In this document: one piece after another, positions 42,219-49,359 of the stretch
Layout: each line of letters starts with the position of its first letter
Position numbering within the stretch: position 1 is the first letter of the stretch
Assembly: GCA_963628435.1 (NCBI GenBank)
Contig: CAVGEY010000005.1
Coordinates: forward strand, 1 to 64,000
Length of the DNA: 64,000 nt
Source: CAKSQF01 sp963628435
GTDB lineage: Bacteria; Bacillota; Clostridia; Oscillospirales; CAG-272
Reading direction: 5' to 3'
Translations under genes and position numbers: made by a program
Notes under the pieces: generated by a model
Told to the model about the DNA's origin: nothing
Seen by the model: only the letters and a program-made list of their open reading frames with translations
Database searches by the model: none

Positions 42219-42957
42219 GGCACACGATCTTGTCAAACAGTATAAACAGTATGATCAGACAATAAACGCAGTCGATCATGTTTCGCTTAAGGTTGACGCA
42301 GGCGAATTTCTTGCGATAATGGGTGCATCGGGATCGGGCAAATCAACCTTGATAAATCTGCTCGCGGGACTTGATCGGCCGAATTTCGGGAGCATAACCA
42401 TTCACGGCAATGAAATAACCTCTCTTTCGGCAGATAAACTCTCGAAATTCAGAGGAGAATTTGTCGGAATGATATTTCAAAAACATAATCTGATTCCGCA
42501 GTTCACGGCATTGGAAAACATCCTTGTTCCGACCGTAATGTGTAATAAAAGCGATGAGAGTTTTAACGAACATCTCAAAAAAACAGTAAGAATGCTCGGT
42601 ATAGGCAATCGTCTCGGACATCTTCCGTCCGAACTTTCGGGTGGACAGCAGCAGCGTGTCGCAATCGCCAGAGCGCTTATAAACAGACCGCAGGTTCTCT
42701 TCGCCGATGAGCCCACCGGAAATCTTGACCGTAAAAATGCAGATGAGGTGGTAAATCTGCTTCTCGAAATTAAAGAGCAAATCGGACAGACGCTTATAAT
42801 GGTAACGCATGATATGACAATCGCCGAACATGCAGATAAAATTTATATGATGGATAACGGCAGACTCTATCTCTATAAAGATAAGCAGGGAAGCTATGAA
42901 ACCAGATGCAGACTTGAGATGGAGCGCGACCGTGCTCTCGAAAACGGCGGCGTATAA
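42202..42957 (+). CDS. ABC transporter ATP-binding protein of the LolD/MacB type
   Basis: A 251-residue ATPase with GASGSGKST (Walker A), FQKHNLIPQ (Q-loop), LSGGQQQRVAIARAL (signature), VLFADEPTGNLD (Walker B) and VTHDM (switch His). The Leu-Ser-Gly-Gly-Gln-Gln-Gln form and ADEPTGNLD are typical of the subfamily that pairs with FtsX-type permeases. The first ATG overlaps the permease gene by 17 nt; a second one, three codons on, could also serve. It forms a transporter with the upstream permease. Confidence 0.93.
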   Translation: MGIMLEAHDLVKQYKQYDQTINAVDHVSLKVDAGEFLAIMGASGSGKSTLINLLAGLDRPNFGSITIHGNEITSLSADKLSKFRGEFVGMIFQKHNLIPQFTALENILVPTVMCNKSDESFNEHLKKTVRMLGIGNRLGHLPSELSGGQQQRVAIARALINRPQVLFADEPTGNLDRKNADEVVNLLLEIKEQIGQTLIMVTHDMTIAEHADKIYMMDNGRLYLYKDKQGSYETRCRLEMERDRALENGGV

Positions 42958-42980
42958 TCGAATTTGATGCGCGTCGATAC

Positions 42981-43009
42981 TTGACAATCACATGAATGCG
43001 TGCTATAAT
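42981..43009 (+). promoter_or_regulatory. Promoter of the DUF1836 gene
   Basis: TTGACA-17-TATAAT, full consensus, 47 nt before the start codon. Confidence 0.85.
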
Positions 43010-43056
43010 AGGCGTATCGCGTAATACGGTTAAATAAAAGTCAAGAGGTGCGTAAA

Positions 43057-43635
43057 ATGAAATTCGCGGTTGAATCCGGACTCATTCCCGGAACGGTAAG
43101 AAAAAAAGACGAGATGGGAAATGTTACCGGAAGGGAATTTCTCGATAAGATTTTTTATATTTCGGACGGAATTATGCTCTCACAGATAAGGGATGTGTCG
43201 GGCGTAGACGGGTCCACTCTGCAAAACTGGGTGAAAAGAGGATGGATCGGAACAACGACCAATAAGAAATATACGAAAGATCAGCTTGCGAGAATCCTTA
43301 TAATAAATATGCTGCGAAGCTGCATGCTTCTTGAACACATCGATTTTCTGCTTCACTATATAAACGGCGAAATCGATGATAAAAACGATGATATAGTCCC
43401 CGAATCGGTGCTTTATGATTATATTTGCCGCTCGTATGATGATTTTACCGAAAAAGAATACGAAACCGATGATGAACTTAAAACCGTTATATCAAATGTG
43501 ATTAAAGATTATGTCGAACCCGTTGACGGCGCGAAGGAACGCCTTTCAAGCGCACTCGAGATTATTCTGATAGCCTATTTCTGCTCGACGGTCGGCAAGT
43601 ATGCGAATACACTTTTTGATAAAGTCTGCGGATAA
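43057..43635 (+). CDS. DUF1836-family protein with MerR-like helix-turn-helix
   Basis: A 192-residue protein. The segment MLSQIRDVSGVDGSTLQNWVKRGWIG, followed by TKDQLARILIINMLRSCM, is the MerR-like winged helix typical of DUF1836 proteins, common in Firmicutes and of unknown role. The rest is helical. The frame also allows a GTG three codons earlier, but GAGGTG stands 7 nt before the ATG used here. It has its own promoter and a strong terminator. A transcription regulator is likely; targets unknown. Confidence 0.82.
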   Translation: MKFAVESGLIPGTVRKKDEMGNVTGREFLDKIFYISDGIMLSQIRDVSGVDGSTLQNWVKRGWIGTTTNKKYTKDQLARILIINMLRSCMLLEHIDFLLHYINGEIDDKNDDIVPESVLYDYICRSYDDFTEKEYETDDELKTVISNVIKDYVEPVDGAKERLSSALEIILIAYFCSTVGKYANTLFDKVCG

Positions 43636-43680
43636 TACAAAACATCCTCCGAAAACATAATCGGAGGATGTTTTGTATTA
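43633..43680. terminator. Bidirectional terminator between DUF1836 gene and mgsA
   Basis: A perfect 20-bp stem (43633-43652, 43661-43680) with an 8-nt loop, the strongest in the window, between convergent genes. Confidence 0.93.
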
Positions 43681-44202
43681 TTTTTCTTTGCTGTCCGAAA
43701 TTCTGCCCGAACTTTCGATGTCGGAAGCACGATCGGATATTTTTTTATGGAAGTTAACGATGTAATGAGTGTATTCGGTGTTCATGTAGGGAGATGTAAT
43801 CATAAAATCGGCGGTTGCTCTGTTGTTGGCAATCGGAATGTCGTAAACCTGTGCTATACGCAGCAGAGCTTTTACATCGGGGTCATGCGGCTGTGCGGTC
43901 AGCGGATCCGAGAAGAAAATCATCATGTCAATGCGGCCTTCCACAATTCTTGCACCGACCTGCTGATCACCGCCGAGAGGGCCGCTGTTAAATCCCCTTA
44001 CGGGAAGTCCTGTCATCTCCGAAATGATTTTTGCGGTTGTTCCCGTACCTACCAGAAAATGGCGTTCGAGAATCTGCTTGTTTTTTTGGCACCACTCGAC
44101 AAGCTCCGCTTTTTTGAAGTCGTGCGCGATAAGTGCAATGTTTTTCTGCTTTTCGATAACTCTCGGTATGTAGTCTTCGTTTGTGTTGATTGGCATAGTC
44201 AT
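43678..44202 (-). CDS. mgsA: Methylglyoxal synthase
   Basis: A 174-residue enzyme that converts dihydroxyacetone phosphate to methylglyoxal and phosphate, a bypass that relieves sugar-phosphate build-up. Motifs: IALIAHDFKKAELVEW, GTGTTAKIISE, FNSGPLGGDQQVG (with a catalytic Asp) and FFSDPLTAQPHDPDVKALLR. It has about 20 extra N-terminal and 15 extra C-terminal residues relative to the Escherichia coli enzyme. GAGG lies 8 nt upstream of ATG. It is the last gene of the glycosyltransferase operon, 19 nt after the preceding stop, which is an unusual neighbourhood for it. Confidence 0.95.
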   Translation of the reverse strand: MTMPINTNEDYIPRVIEKQKNIALIAHDFKKAELVEWCQKNKQILERHFLVGTGTTAKIISEMTGLPVRGFNSGPLGGDQQVGARIVEGRIDMMIFFSDPLTAQPHDPDVKALLRIAQVYDIPIANNRATADFMITSPYMNTEYTHYIVNFHKKISDRASDIESSGRISDSKEK

Positions 44203-44221
44203 GTTGTTTTCCTCTGTTTCT

Positions 44222-45823
44222 TTATTTGTCGTTTGAATTATATAAATCCGTTTTTTTGGCCGAAAGATAATATGTTTCTTCGCTTCCGAAGAAACCGATC
44301 ATGCTGCAGCTGTCTATCGTAATGTAATTTTCATGATAAAGCGGGCTTCCGTAGGTAACTGCGAAATCGCATTTTGCTTCGTCAAGCCACATGTTTTGCG
44401 TTTTGTCCATTTCGGGCAGGTCGGCCATGTTCAGACGGCAGAAAAACTTGCAGTCGGGGATGATGTTCGCGGCGGTATAAAATCCCCCGTCAAGCCATCC
44501 GTAATTCAGAAGAGTCGCGTTTTCGCGCTCATTTATGATTTTCGCGAATCTGTACTGCGGGAGCGACTCCCTGTCTTTACCCATCATTTTCACATTCATG
44601 CTGCAACTTAGTGAAATGATTGCCGAGGCAGATAAAAACAGCAGCGCGCATAGAACCGATACGGCATTGACCGATCGACTCGAACACACGGTTTCGGCAG
44701 ATTCGCCGCCCGTTTTTGCGGATATTATTTCGAAAAGCCTGATTATCGGGATGAAACCGAGCGGCAGATAGACCGCCTCAATCAGAAAGTAGTAGAAATA
44801 AGCCGTTCCGCCGATGTAGATGAAAATCGTCAGAAGCAGAAACGATAAAATGACCTCGAACTTTTCGGTAATGTCGAAGAAGAGCAGAACGTAGATAATT
44901 CCGATAATTATGAAAAGACTTACCGTACCGTTCGATAAAAAGTTCGCATACGCACCGCCGCAGGCGAAAGTTAATTTGTCAATAATCGTTCCGCCGCTGC
45001 CCGAATACAGAAAGATGTTGTTGTAAAAATAAACGGTAAACCAGTCGGATAGGGCATTGTTCACCGCAAAATATATGAAAAACGGAACCGTTATAATAAA
45101 TACGCCGGATAAAACTCCGCCGATGAAAACAAGAAACTCCCTCGGATTTTTTCTTGTCGGTGCCGAAAACGGCAAAATCAAGGCCGCACCGATAAAAAAG
45201 CCGAGCATGGTGTATTTTACCCAGAGAACCGCACCCGAAAGCAGACCTATAATCAGCGCCTCCGAAAATTTCAGGGAGCGACGCTCTCTCATTGAACGAA
45301 GGAAAAGAAAAAGCGAAGCCGAAAGCAGCGGCAGACAAAGTTCTTCGGCACTGTCGCCGATTGAAAAGGAGTATGACGAATATGTCAGGGCAGCTATTAT
45401 CGGCAGGAAAAAGACCGATGTTTTCCCGCAGTAAAGTCGCATCGCTTTGTATGAAAAGAAAAGAAAAAAGGTCGCCGAGATGACCTCGAGGAAAAACACT
45501 CCGATAAAACTGTCATTCGAGATAAGCGTGCAGATTCCGTGCAGAAAATAAAGCAGTATCCCTTTTTGCTCGTAAATGTCGCGATAGACGACTTTCCCGT
45601 TCATCATCGCTTTTCCGACCGTAAAAAAGCAGTTCGCGTCAACCCAGCTGTTTATCGGATAGAGAAAGGATGACTGCGAGCAAATCATGATTACGACAAA
45701 TGCCGAAATAAATGATATAATGAGAGCAAATATATTGTCCGACCTGCCGTCTTTCCGATTTTCGGATGAATAATCGGGAAACGTCCCGATTGTTTTATGT
45801 AAACCGGGTATCTTATCTTTCAT
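44222..45823 (-). CDS. GT-C-type membrane glycosyltransferase (YfhO/GtrC-like role)
   Basis: A 533-residue polytopic membrane protein with about eleven to twelve hydrophobic segments. The early extracytoplasmic loop (NSWVDANCFFTVGKAMMNGKVVYRDIYEQKG) with acidic residues is the catalytic loop pattern of GT-C enzymes that take a sugar from a polyprenyl-phosphate donor. It lies directly after a GtrB-like polyprenyl-phosphate glycosyltransferase and overlaps it by 11 nt. By analogy with the CsbB-GtcA-YfhO system, it would transfer the sugar to a wall or lipoteichoic acid outside the membrane. A start 8 codons upstream is possible. Confidence 0.75.
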   Translation of the reverse strand: MKDKIPGLHKTIGTFPDYSSENRKDGRSDNIFALIISFISAFVVIMICSQSSFLYPINSWVDANCFFTVGKAMMNGKVVYRDIYEQKGILLYFLHGICTLISNDSFIGVFFLEVISATFFLFFSYKAMRLYCGKTSVFFLPIIAALTYSSYSFSIGDSAEELCLPLLSASLFLFLRSMRERRSLKFSEALIIGLLSGAVLWVKYTMLGFFIGAALILPFSAPTRKNPREFLVFIGGVLSGVFIITVPFFIYFAVNNALSDWFTVYFYNNIFLYSGSGGTIIDKLTFACGGAYANFLSNGTVSLFIIIGIIYVLLFFDITEKFEVILSFLLLTIFIYIGGTAYFYYFLIEAVYLPLGFIPIIRLFEIISAKTGGESAETVCSSRSVNAVSVLCALLFLSASAIISLSCSMNVKMMGKDRESLPQYRFAKIINERENATLLNYGWLDGGFYTAANIIPDCKFFCRLNMADLPEMDKTQNMWLDEAKCDFAVTYGSPLYHENYITIDSCSMIGFFGSEETYYLSAKKTDLYNSNDK

Positions 45824-46772
45824 TTTCCGTTTTGCTGTCAAGATCATGTTCTATGTGATAGCGCGGACGGGCTTTGCTTTCGAGATAGATTTTCCCGATA
45901 TATTCGCCGACTATTCCGATTGACAGGAGAATAAGTCCCCCGATTGCCCATATCGATACGATAAGACTCGGCCATCCGTCAACTGTCTGATCGCCGAAAA
46001 ATCTGATAAGAGTGTAAATGAACATCACAATGCTGAGAAGAAAAACAGAAAAGCCGATCAATGTGATTATCCTTATCGGCTTTACGCTGAGAGAGGTAAT
46101 GCCGTCGACTGCGAATGAGATCATTTTTCCGAGAGGATATTTGCTCTCGCCCGCAAATCGTTTTGCACGTTCGTAATATACAATATCCGACTTAAACCCG
46201 ATCATCGGAATAAGACCGCGGAGAAACAGATTAACCTCTTTGTATTCGGCCAAGGCATCAAGCGCACGTCTGCTCATAAGACGGCAGTCTGCGTGATTGT
46301 AAATTGTTTCGGCTCCCATAAAATTCATCATTCTGTAAAAGGACTGCGCGGATGTTCGTTTGAAAAAGCTGTCTTTTTCTCTGCTGCTGCGGACTCCGTA
46401 GACGATTTCGCATCCGTCGTTGTACTTTTCCAGCATTTTGTCAATGACGTTTATGTCGTCCTGAAGATCGGCATCCATTGAAATAACGGCATCAGCCGAT
46501 TCTTTTGCCGTCATAAGGCCGGCAATAAGCGCGTTTTGATGGCCGCGGTTGCGAGAAAGCGAAATTCCGGTAAAAATTCTGTCGGATTCGTGAAGCTCGC
46601 AAATGATATTCCATGTGTTGTCGCGCGAGCCGTCGTTGACAAACAGAATTCGGCTCTCGCCCGAAATTCTGCCGTCTGCGCAAAGCGCATAATACTTTTC
46701 TTTAAGCCTTGACGCCGTTTCGCGTATGACCGCCTCTTCGTTGTAGCACGGAATTACCGTATACAGAATCAT
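45813..46772 (-). CDS. Polyprenyl-phosphate glycosyltransferase, GtrB/CsbB family (GT2)
   Basis: A 319-residue GT2 enzyme. The soluble part has VIPCYNEEAVIRET at the N-terminus, FVNDGSRDNTW, SMDADLQDD (metal-binding DxD) and NHADCRLMSRRALD; two C-terminal membrane helices (about 230-300) anchor it. Such enzymes charge undecaprenyl phosphate with glucose, GlcNAc or a similar sugar. Located between a GtrA-like flippase and a GT-C transferase, in the order expected for the three-component system. Confidence 0.92.
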   Translation of the reverse strand: MILYTVIPCYNEEAVIRETASRLKEKYYALCADGRISGESRILFVNDGSRDNTWNIICELHESDRIFTGISLSRNRGHQNALIAGLMTAKESADAVISMDADLQDDINVIDKMLEKYNDGCEIVYGVRSSREKDSFFKRTSAQSFYRMMNFMGAETIYNHADCRLMSRRALDALAEYKEVNLFLRGLIPMIGFKSDIVYYERAKRFAGESKYPLGKMISFAVDGITSLSVKPIRIITLIGFSVFLLSIVMFIYTLIRFFGDQTVDGWPSLIVSIWAIGGLILLSIGIVGEYIGKIYLESKARPRYHIEHDLDSKTENER

Positions 46773-46837
46773 TTTTGCTACCGCCTTTCTTTTGAATGTT
46801 CGCGGCTTTTTGCAAAATGTAAGACCGCAGTGAAAGA

Positions 46838-47266
46838 TTATCTTTTCTTTCTGAATACAAAAAGTTTGCTGAAAACATAATTCAGAATTACAACCGCAAT
46901 TCCCACAATTATTTTCATAAGCATGGAATTGTATCCGAGTTTGTCAACCGTAATCCAGATGATAAATGTTTCGAGAATGCCCGAAAGCAGACGACAGCCG
47001 TAAAATGACATAAATTCGGCGAAAAATTTTCCGAATGAGAAATCTTTGCTCTCGAACACGAAAATTTTGTTGGTTATAAACGCAAATGTTACCGAAATAA
47101 TCCACGAAAAGACGTTTGAGGCAAAGCCGGATTTTGTTACCGCATAATAGAAAACGGCGTATGAAATATAGCTTACCGCGGTAGTCATAACGCCGAAAAT
47201 CAAATAAAGAATAAGCTCTTTGTGTTCATTGTATATTTTTTTTATTTTACTGATTATTTCATTCAT
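46838..47266 (-). CDS. GtrA/GtcA-family membrane protein (lipid-linked sugar flippase)
   Basis: A 142-residue protein with four transmembrane helices (starting YLIFGVMTTAVSYISYAVF, then NVFSWIISVTFAFITNKIFVF), ending with LNYVFSKLFVFRK; these are the hallmarks of the GtrA family. It is thought to flip the polyprenyl-phosphate sugar made by the GtrB partner. The frame is open further upstream to 47401, but a consensus promoter at 47325-47353 lies inside that stretch, so the ATG with AAAGGA 8 nt before it is the start. Confidence 0.9.
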   Translation of the reverse strand: MNEIISKIKKIYNEHKELILYLIFGVMTTAVSYISYAVFYYAVTKSGFASNVFSWIISVTFAFITNKIFVFESKDFSFGKFFAEFMSFYGCRLLSGILETFIIWITVDKLGYNSMLMKIIVGIAVVILNYVFSKLFVFRKKR

Positions 47267-47324
47267 CGAATGATCCTTTGATTCTTTTCCGCACATTGTA
47301 TGCGGCCGTATATAATTTTTGTTC

Positions 47325-47353
47325 ATTATATCATCCGGGAGACCGAATGTCAA
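47325..47353 (-). promoter_or_regulatory. Promoter of the glycosylation operon
   Basis: On the minus strand TTGACA (47348-47353) and TATAAT (47325-47330), 17 nt apart, 60 nt upstream of the GtrA-like start. It is divergent from the folate-transporter promoter at 47418-47446. Confidence 0.85.
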
Positions 47354-47417
47354 TAATATAAATGTTAATTTAATACAGTACATTGCCGTGACAGATTTCA
47401 AAATGTTGAATTTGCTA

Positions 47418-47446
47418 TTGACTGAGCGCCTCAGATATGTTATAAT
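47418..47446 (+). promoter_or_regulatory. Promoter of the folate riboswitch transcript
   Basis: TTGACT-17-TATAAT; the transcript would begin near 47453, right at the first nucleotides of the aptamer. Confidence 0.85.
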
Positions 47447-47454
47447 TTTCTTAC

Positions 47455-47591
47455 TTGCAGAGTAGGGGCCACAGCGTTAAGTGTCGGGCGGACGGGGAGT
47501 TGCCGCACGGACGAAAACAGCAGACTGTTGCGGTTGCGGCCCCGCATCCCGCTGTTGCATAAGGATGCTCTTCCTCATGCGGCAATTTTTT
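47455..47591 (+). ncRNA. Tetrahydrofolate riboswitch with terminator
   Basis: The aptamer shows the conserved AGTAG after the closing stem, the GCGTTAAGTG segment (from 47474) and a GGGGAGTTG segment near 47494. Stem P2 pairs GGGGCC (47465-47470) with GGCCCC (47538-47543), and P1 pairs GCAG (47457-47460) with CTGT (47552-47555). A terminator stem, TGTTGCAT (47553-47560) with ATGCGGCA (47577-47584), is followed by six T (47586-47591) and shares bases with the 3' side of P1, so the two structures exclude each other in part. The regulated gene is a folate transporter S component. Confidence 0.85.
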
Positions 47592-47619
47592 GTTGCGGAA
47601 TACTGTAGGAGGAGGTTTT

Positions 47620-48384
47620 ATGTATAATAAGAGTAAAAAAAGAGATTTGCAGACCGTTTTCAAAAATCCGTTCTCGGCGGCATACTGGAAACTCGCGGCA
47701 TCCGAATTTGCCGATCTTAAAATGTTGCTTATCGCGGCACTTGTCGCCGCCGTGCGTGTGGCACTTCGCCCGTGGTCGAATGCCCTTGCGATTGCACCCA
47801 ATCTGACGATAAATCTGTCATTTTGGATAAGCGCGGCAGGCTCAATGATATACGGACCGCTTGTCGGACTGTTTTCGGGAGCGCTCAGCGATACGCTCAG
47901 CTGTATTTTGTTTCCGAGCGGACCTTATTTCTTCCCGTTTGTTTTCGTCGAGATGCTCGGATGCTTTGTTTTTGCGCTTTTTCTTTACCGCGCCAAAATC
48001 ACGGCACTCAGGGTGGTTCTTTCGCGTGTTGCCGTTGTCATAAGCTGTAATTTTATTCTCAATCCGCTCATAATGATTTTGTATTACAGACTCTTTTATT
48101 CGGATAAGAGCTATACTTTTTACAGCGTAATGCTGACAGTGCTGAAAGCACTTATAACATTTCCTTTTGAGGCGTTGATTCTTGTCGTGTTTATCTCGGC
48201 GATTTCCCCTGCGCTGGCCAAAATGAAACTTGTGGCGGGGAGCCCGAAAAAGCTGAAAGTAAACACCCAAACATGGATCGTTATTGCCGTACTTTTTGTC
48301 CTTTCCGCGGCAGCCCTTTTCCTTGTCGTAAAATTCGGACTTTACGATACGCTGAAATCATATCTTAAAGAATGGCTTAAATAA
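47620..48384 (+). CDS. folT: Folate ECF transporter substrate-binding (S) component
   Basis: A 254-residue membrane protein with an N-terminal cytoplasmic segment and about six helices. The block APNLTINLSFWISAAGSMIYGPLVGLFSGALSDTLSCILFP (written here only by its ends, about residues 55-95) carries the family pattern, with folate-type S component features. It would bind folates and use a shared EcfA-EcfT module encoded elsewhere. GGAGGAGG lies 5 nt upstream of the ATG at the start used; a frame start 10 codons earlier lies within the riboswitch expression platform. The THF riboswitch in the leader supports the substrate. Confidence 0.87.
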   Translation: MYNKSKKRDLQTVFKNPFSAAYWKLAASEFADLKMLLIAALVAAVRVALRPWSNALAIAPNLTINLSFWISAAGSMIYGPLVGLFSGALSDTLSCILFPSGPYFFPFVFVEMLGCFVFALFLYRAKITALRVVLSRVAVVISCNFILNPLIMILYYRLFYSDKSYTFYSVMLTVLKALITFPFEALILVVFISAISPALAKMKLVAGSPKKLKVNTQTWIVIAVLFVLSAAALFLVVKFGLYDTLKSYLKEWLK

Positions 48385-48418
48385 TTCAAACGATGAAAAA
48401 ATATAATTGAGGTGTAAA

Positions 48419-49270
48419 ATGTATAATTTTCCTATCGGAGCAATGCTCGACTCGTTCAGACTGCCGACTAAAGACGCAATCAAGGCCGCCGAGAAAATCG
48501 GTGCCAAGGGTGTTCAGATGTATGCCACATCGGGCGAACATTCGCCCGAAAATATGACCGATGACAAAATCAGAGAAATTCTTTCCATGATGAATGATTC
48601 CGGCCTTGTTTTTTCGGCAATATGCGGCGACCTCGGCAGAGGATTCGGCAATGCCGAACTTAATCCCGAACTCATAGAAAAATCGAAGAGAATACTCGAT
48701 CTCGCAAAAAAACTCGGGAGCAATGTCGTTACAACGCACATAGGCGTTGTCCCTTCCGATATGTCGAATCCGAGATATGAGATTATGCATAACGCATGCC
48801 TTGAGCTTGCCGAATATGCCGACTCGGTCGATGCCCATTTCGCAATCGAAACAGGCCCCGAAACCGCCGCAACATTGCGCGGATTTCTTGACGGACTCGG
48901 CTCGCACGGAGTCGCAGTCAATCTCGATCCGGCAAATCTCGTAATGGTAACCGCCGACGATCCGGTAAAAGCCGTTCATACGCTCAAAGATTATATCGTG
49001 CATACCCATGCCAAAGACGGCGTCAGACATTTTGAAAAGGATCCCGAAATGATATACGGAGTAAAACCCGATACATGTACCGACCGCGGTCCGTCGTTTG
49101 ACGAGCTTCCTCTCGGAAAGGGAAATGTCGATTTTCCGAAATATCTTGCGGCCCTTGATGAAATAGGCTACCGCGGATTTCTTACTATCGAGCGCGAATG
49201 CGGAGAAAATCCCGCTGAAGATATAAAAACAGCCGCCGATTTTCTGCGCGGTATAATCGCGGCTCACTGA
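48419..49270 (+). CDS. Sugar phosphate isomerase/epimerase-like TIM-barrel protein
   Basis: A 283-residue protein of the xylose isomerase-like TIM-barrel (AP endonuclease 2) superfamily. Metal ligand positions can be seen in the segments VVTTHIGVVP, AIETGPE, VNLDPANLV, HTHAKDG and LTIERECGENP. Members isomerise or epimerise sugars, keto-sugars or inositol derivatives; substrate not inferable. GAGGTG lies 5 nt upstream of the ATG chosen (the open frame extends 4 codons further to a TTG). Only 34 nt separate it from the folate transporter, so it may be on the same transcript. Confidence 0.85.
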   Translation: MYNFPIGAMLDSFRLPTKDAIKAAEKIGAKGVQMYATSGEHSPENMTDDKIREILSMMNDSGLVFSAICGDLGRGFGNAELNPELIEKSKRILDLAKKLGSNVVTTHIGVVPSDMSNPRYEIMHNACLELAEYADSVDAHFAIETGPETAATLRGFLDGLGSHGVAVNLDPANLVMVTADDPVKAVHTLKDYIVHTHAKDGVRHFEKDPEMIYGVKPDTCTDRGPSFDELPLGKGNVDFPKYLAALDEIGYRGFLTIERECGENPAEDIKTAADFLRGIIAAH

Positions 49271-49293
49271 TTTCGGCTGACTGAAACAAAGCA

Positions 49294-49331
49294 TCGGGGG
49301 TTCGGACTGCAAGCGCAGAACGCACCCCCGA
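49294..49331 (+). other. Two-part hairpin between the isomerase-like gene and ltaS-like gene
   Basis: TCGGGGGT (49294-49301) pairs with ACCCCCGA (49324-49331); inside, CTGC-4-GCAG (49307-49318) forms a second stem. No T-tract follows on the plus strand. It may be a weak terminator, a processing site or a leader structure for the next gene, whose promoter I could not find. Confidence 0.45.
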
Positions 49332-49359
49332 AATCGGTTTATGAAAGGAGAACGGGAAA

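Noticed and set aside
39825..42957. BceAB-type antimicrobial peptide resistance module
   Set aside because: The permease and ATPase fit the broad FtsX/MacB class, but no histidine kinase or response regulator is adjacent.
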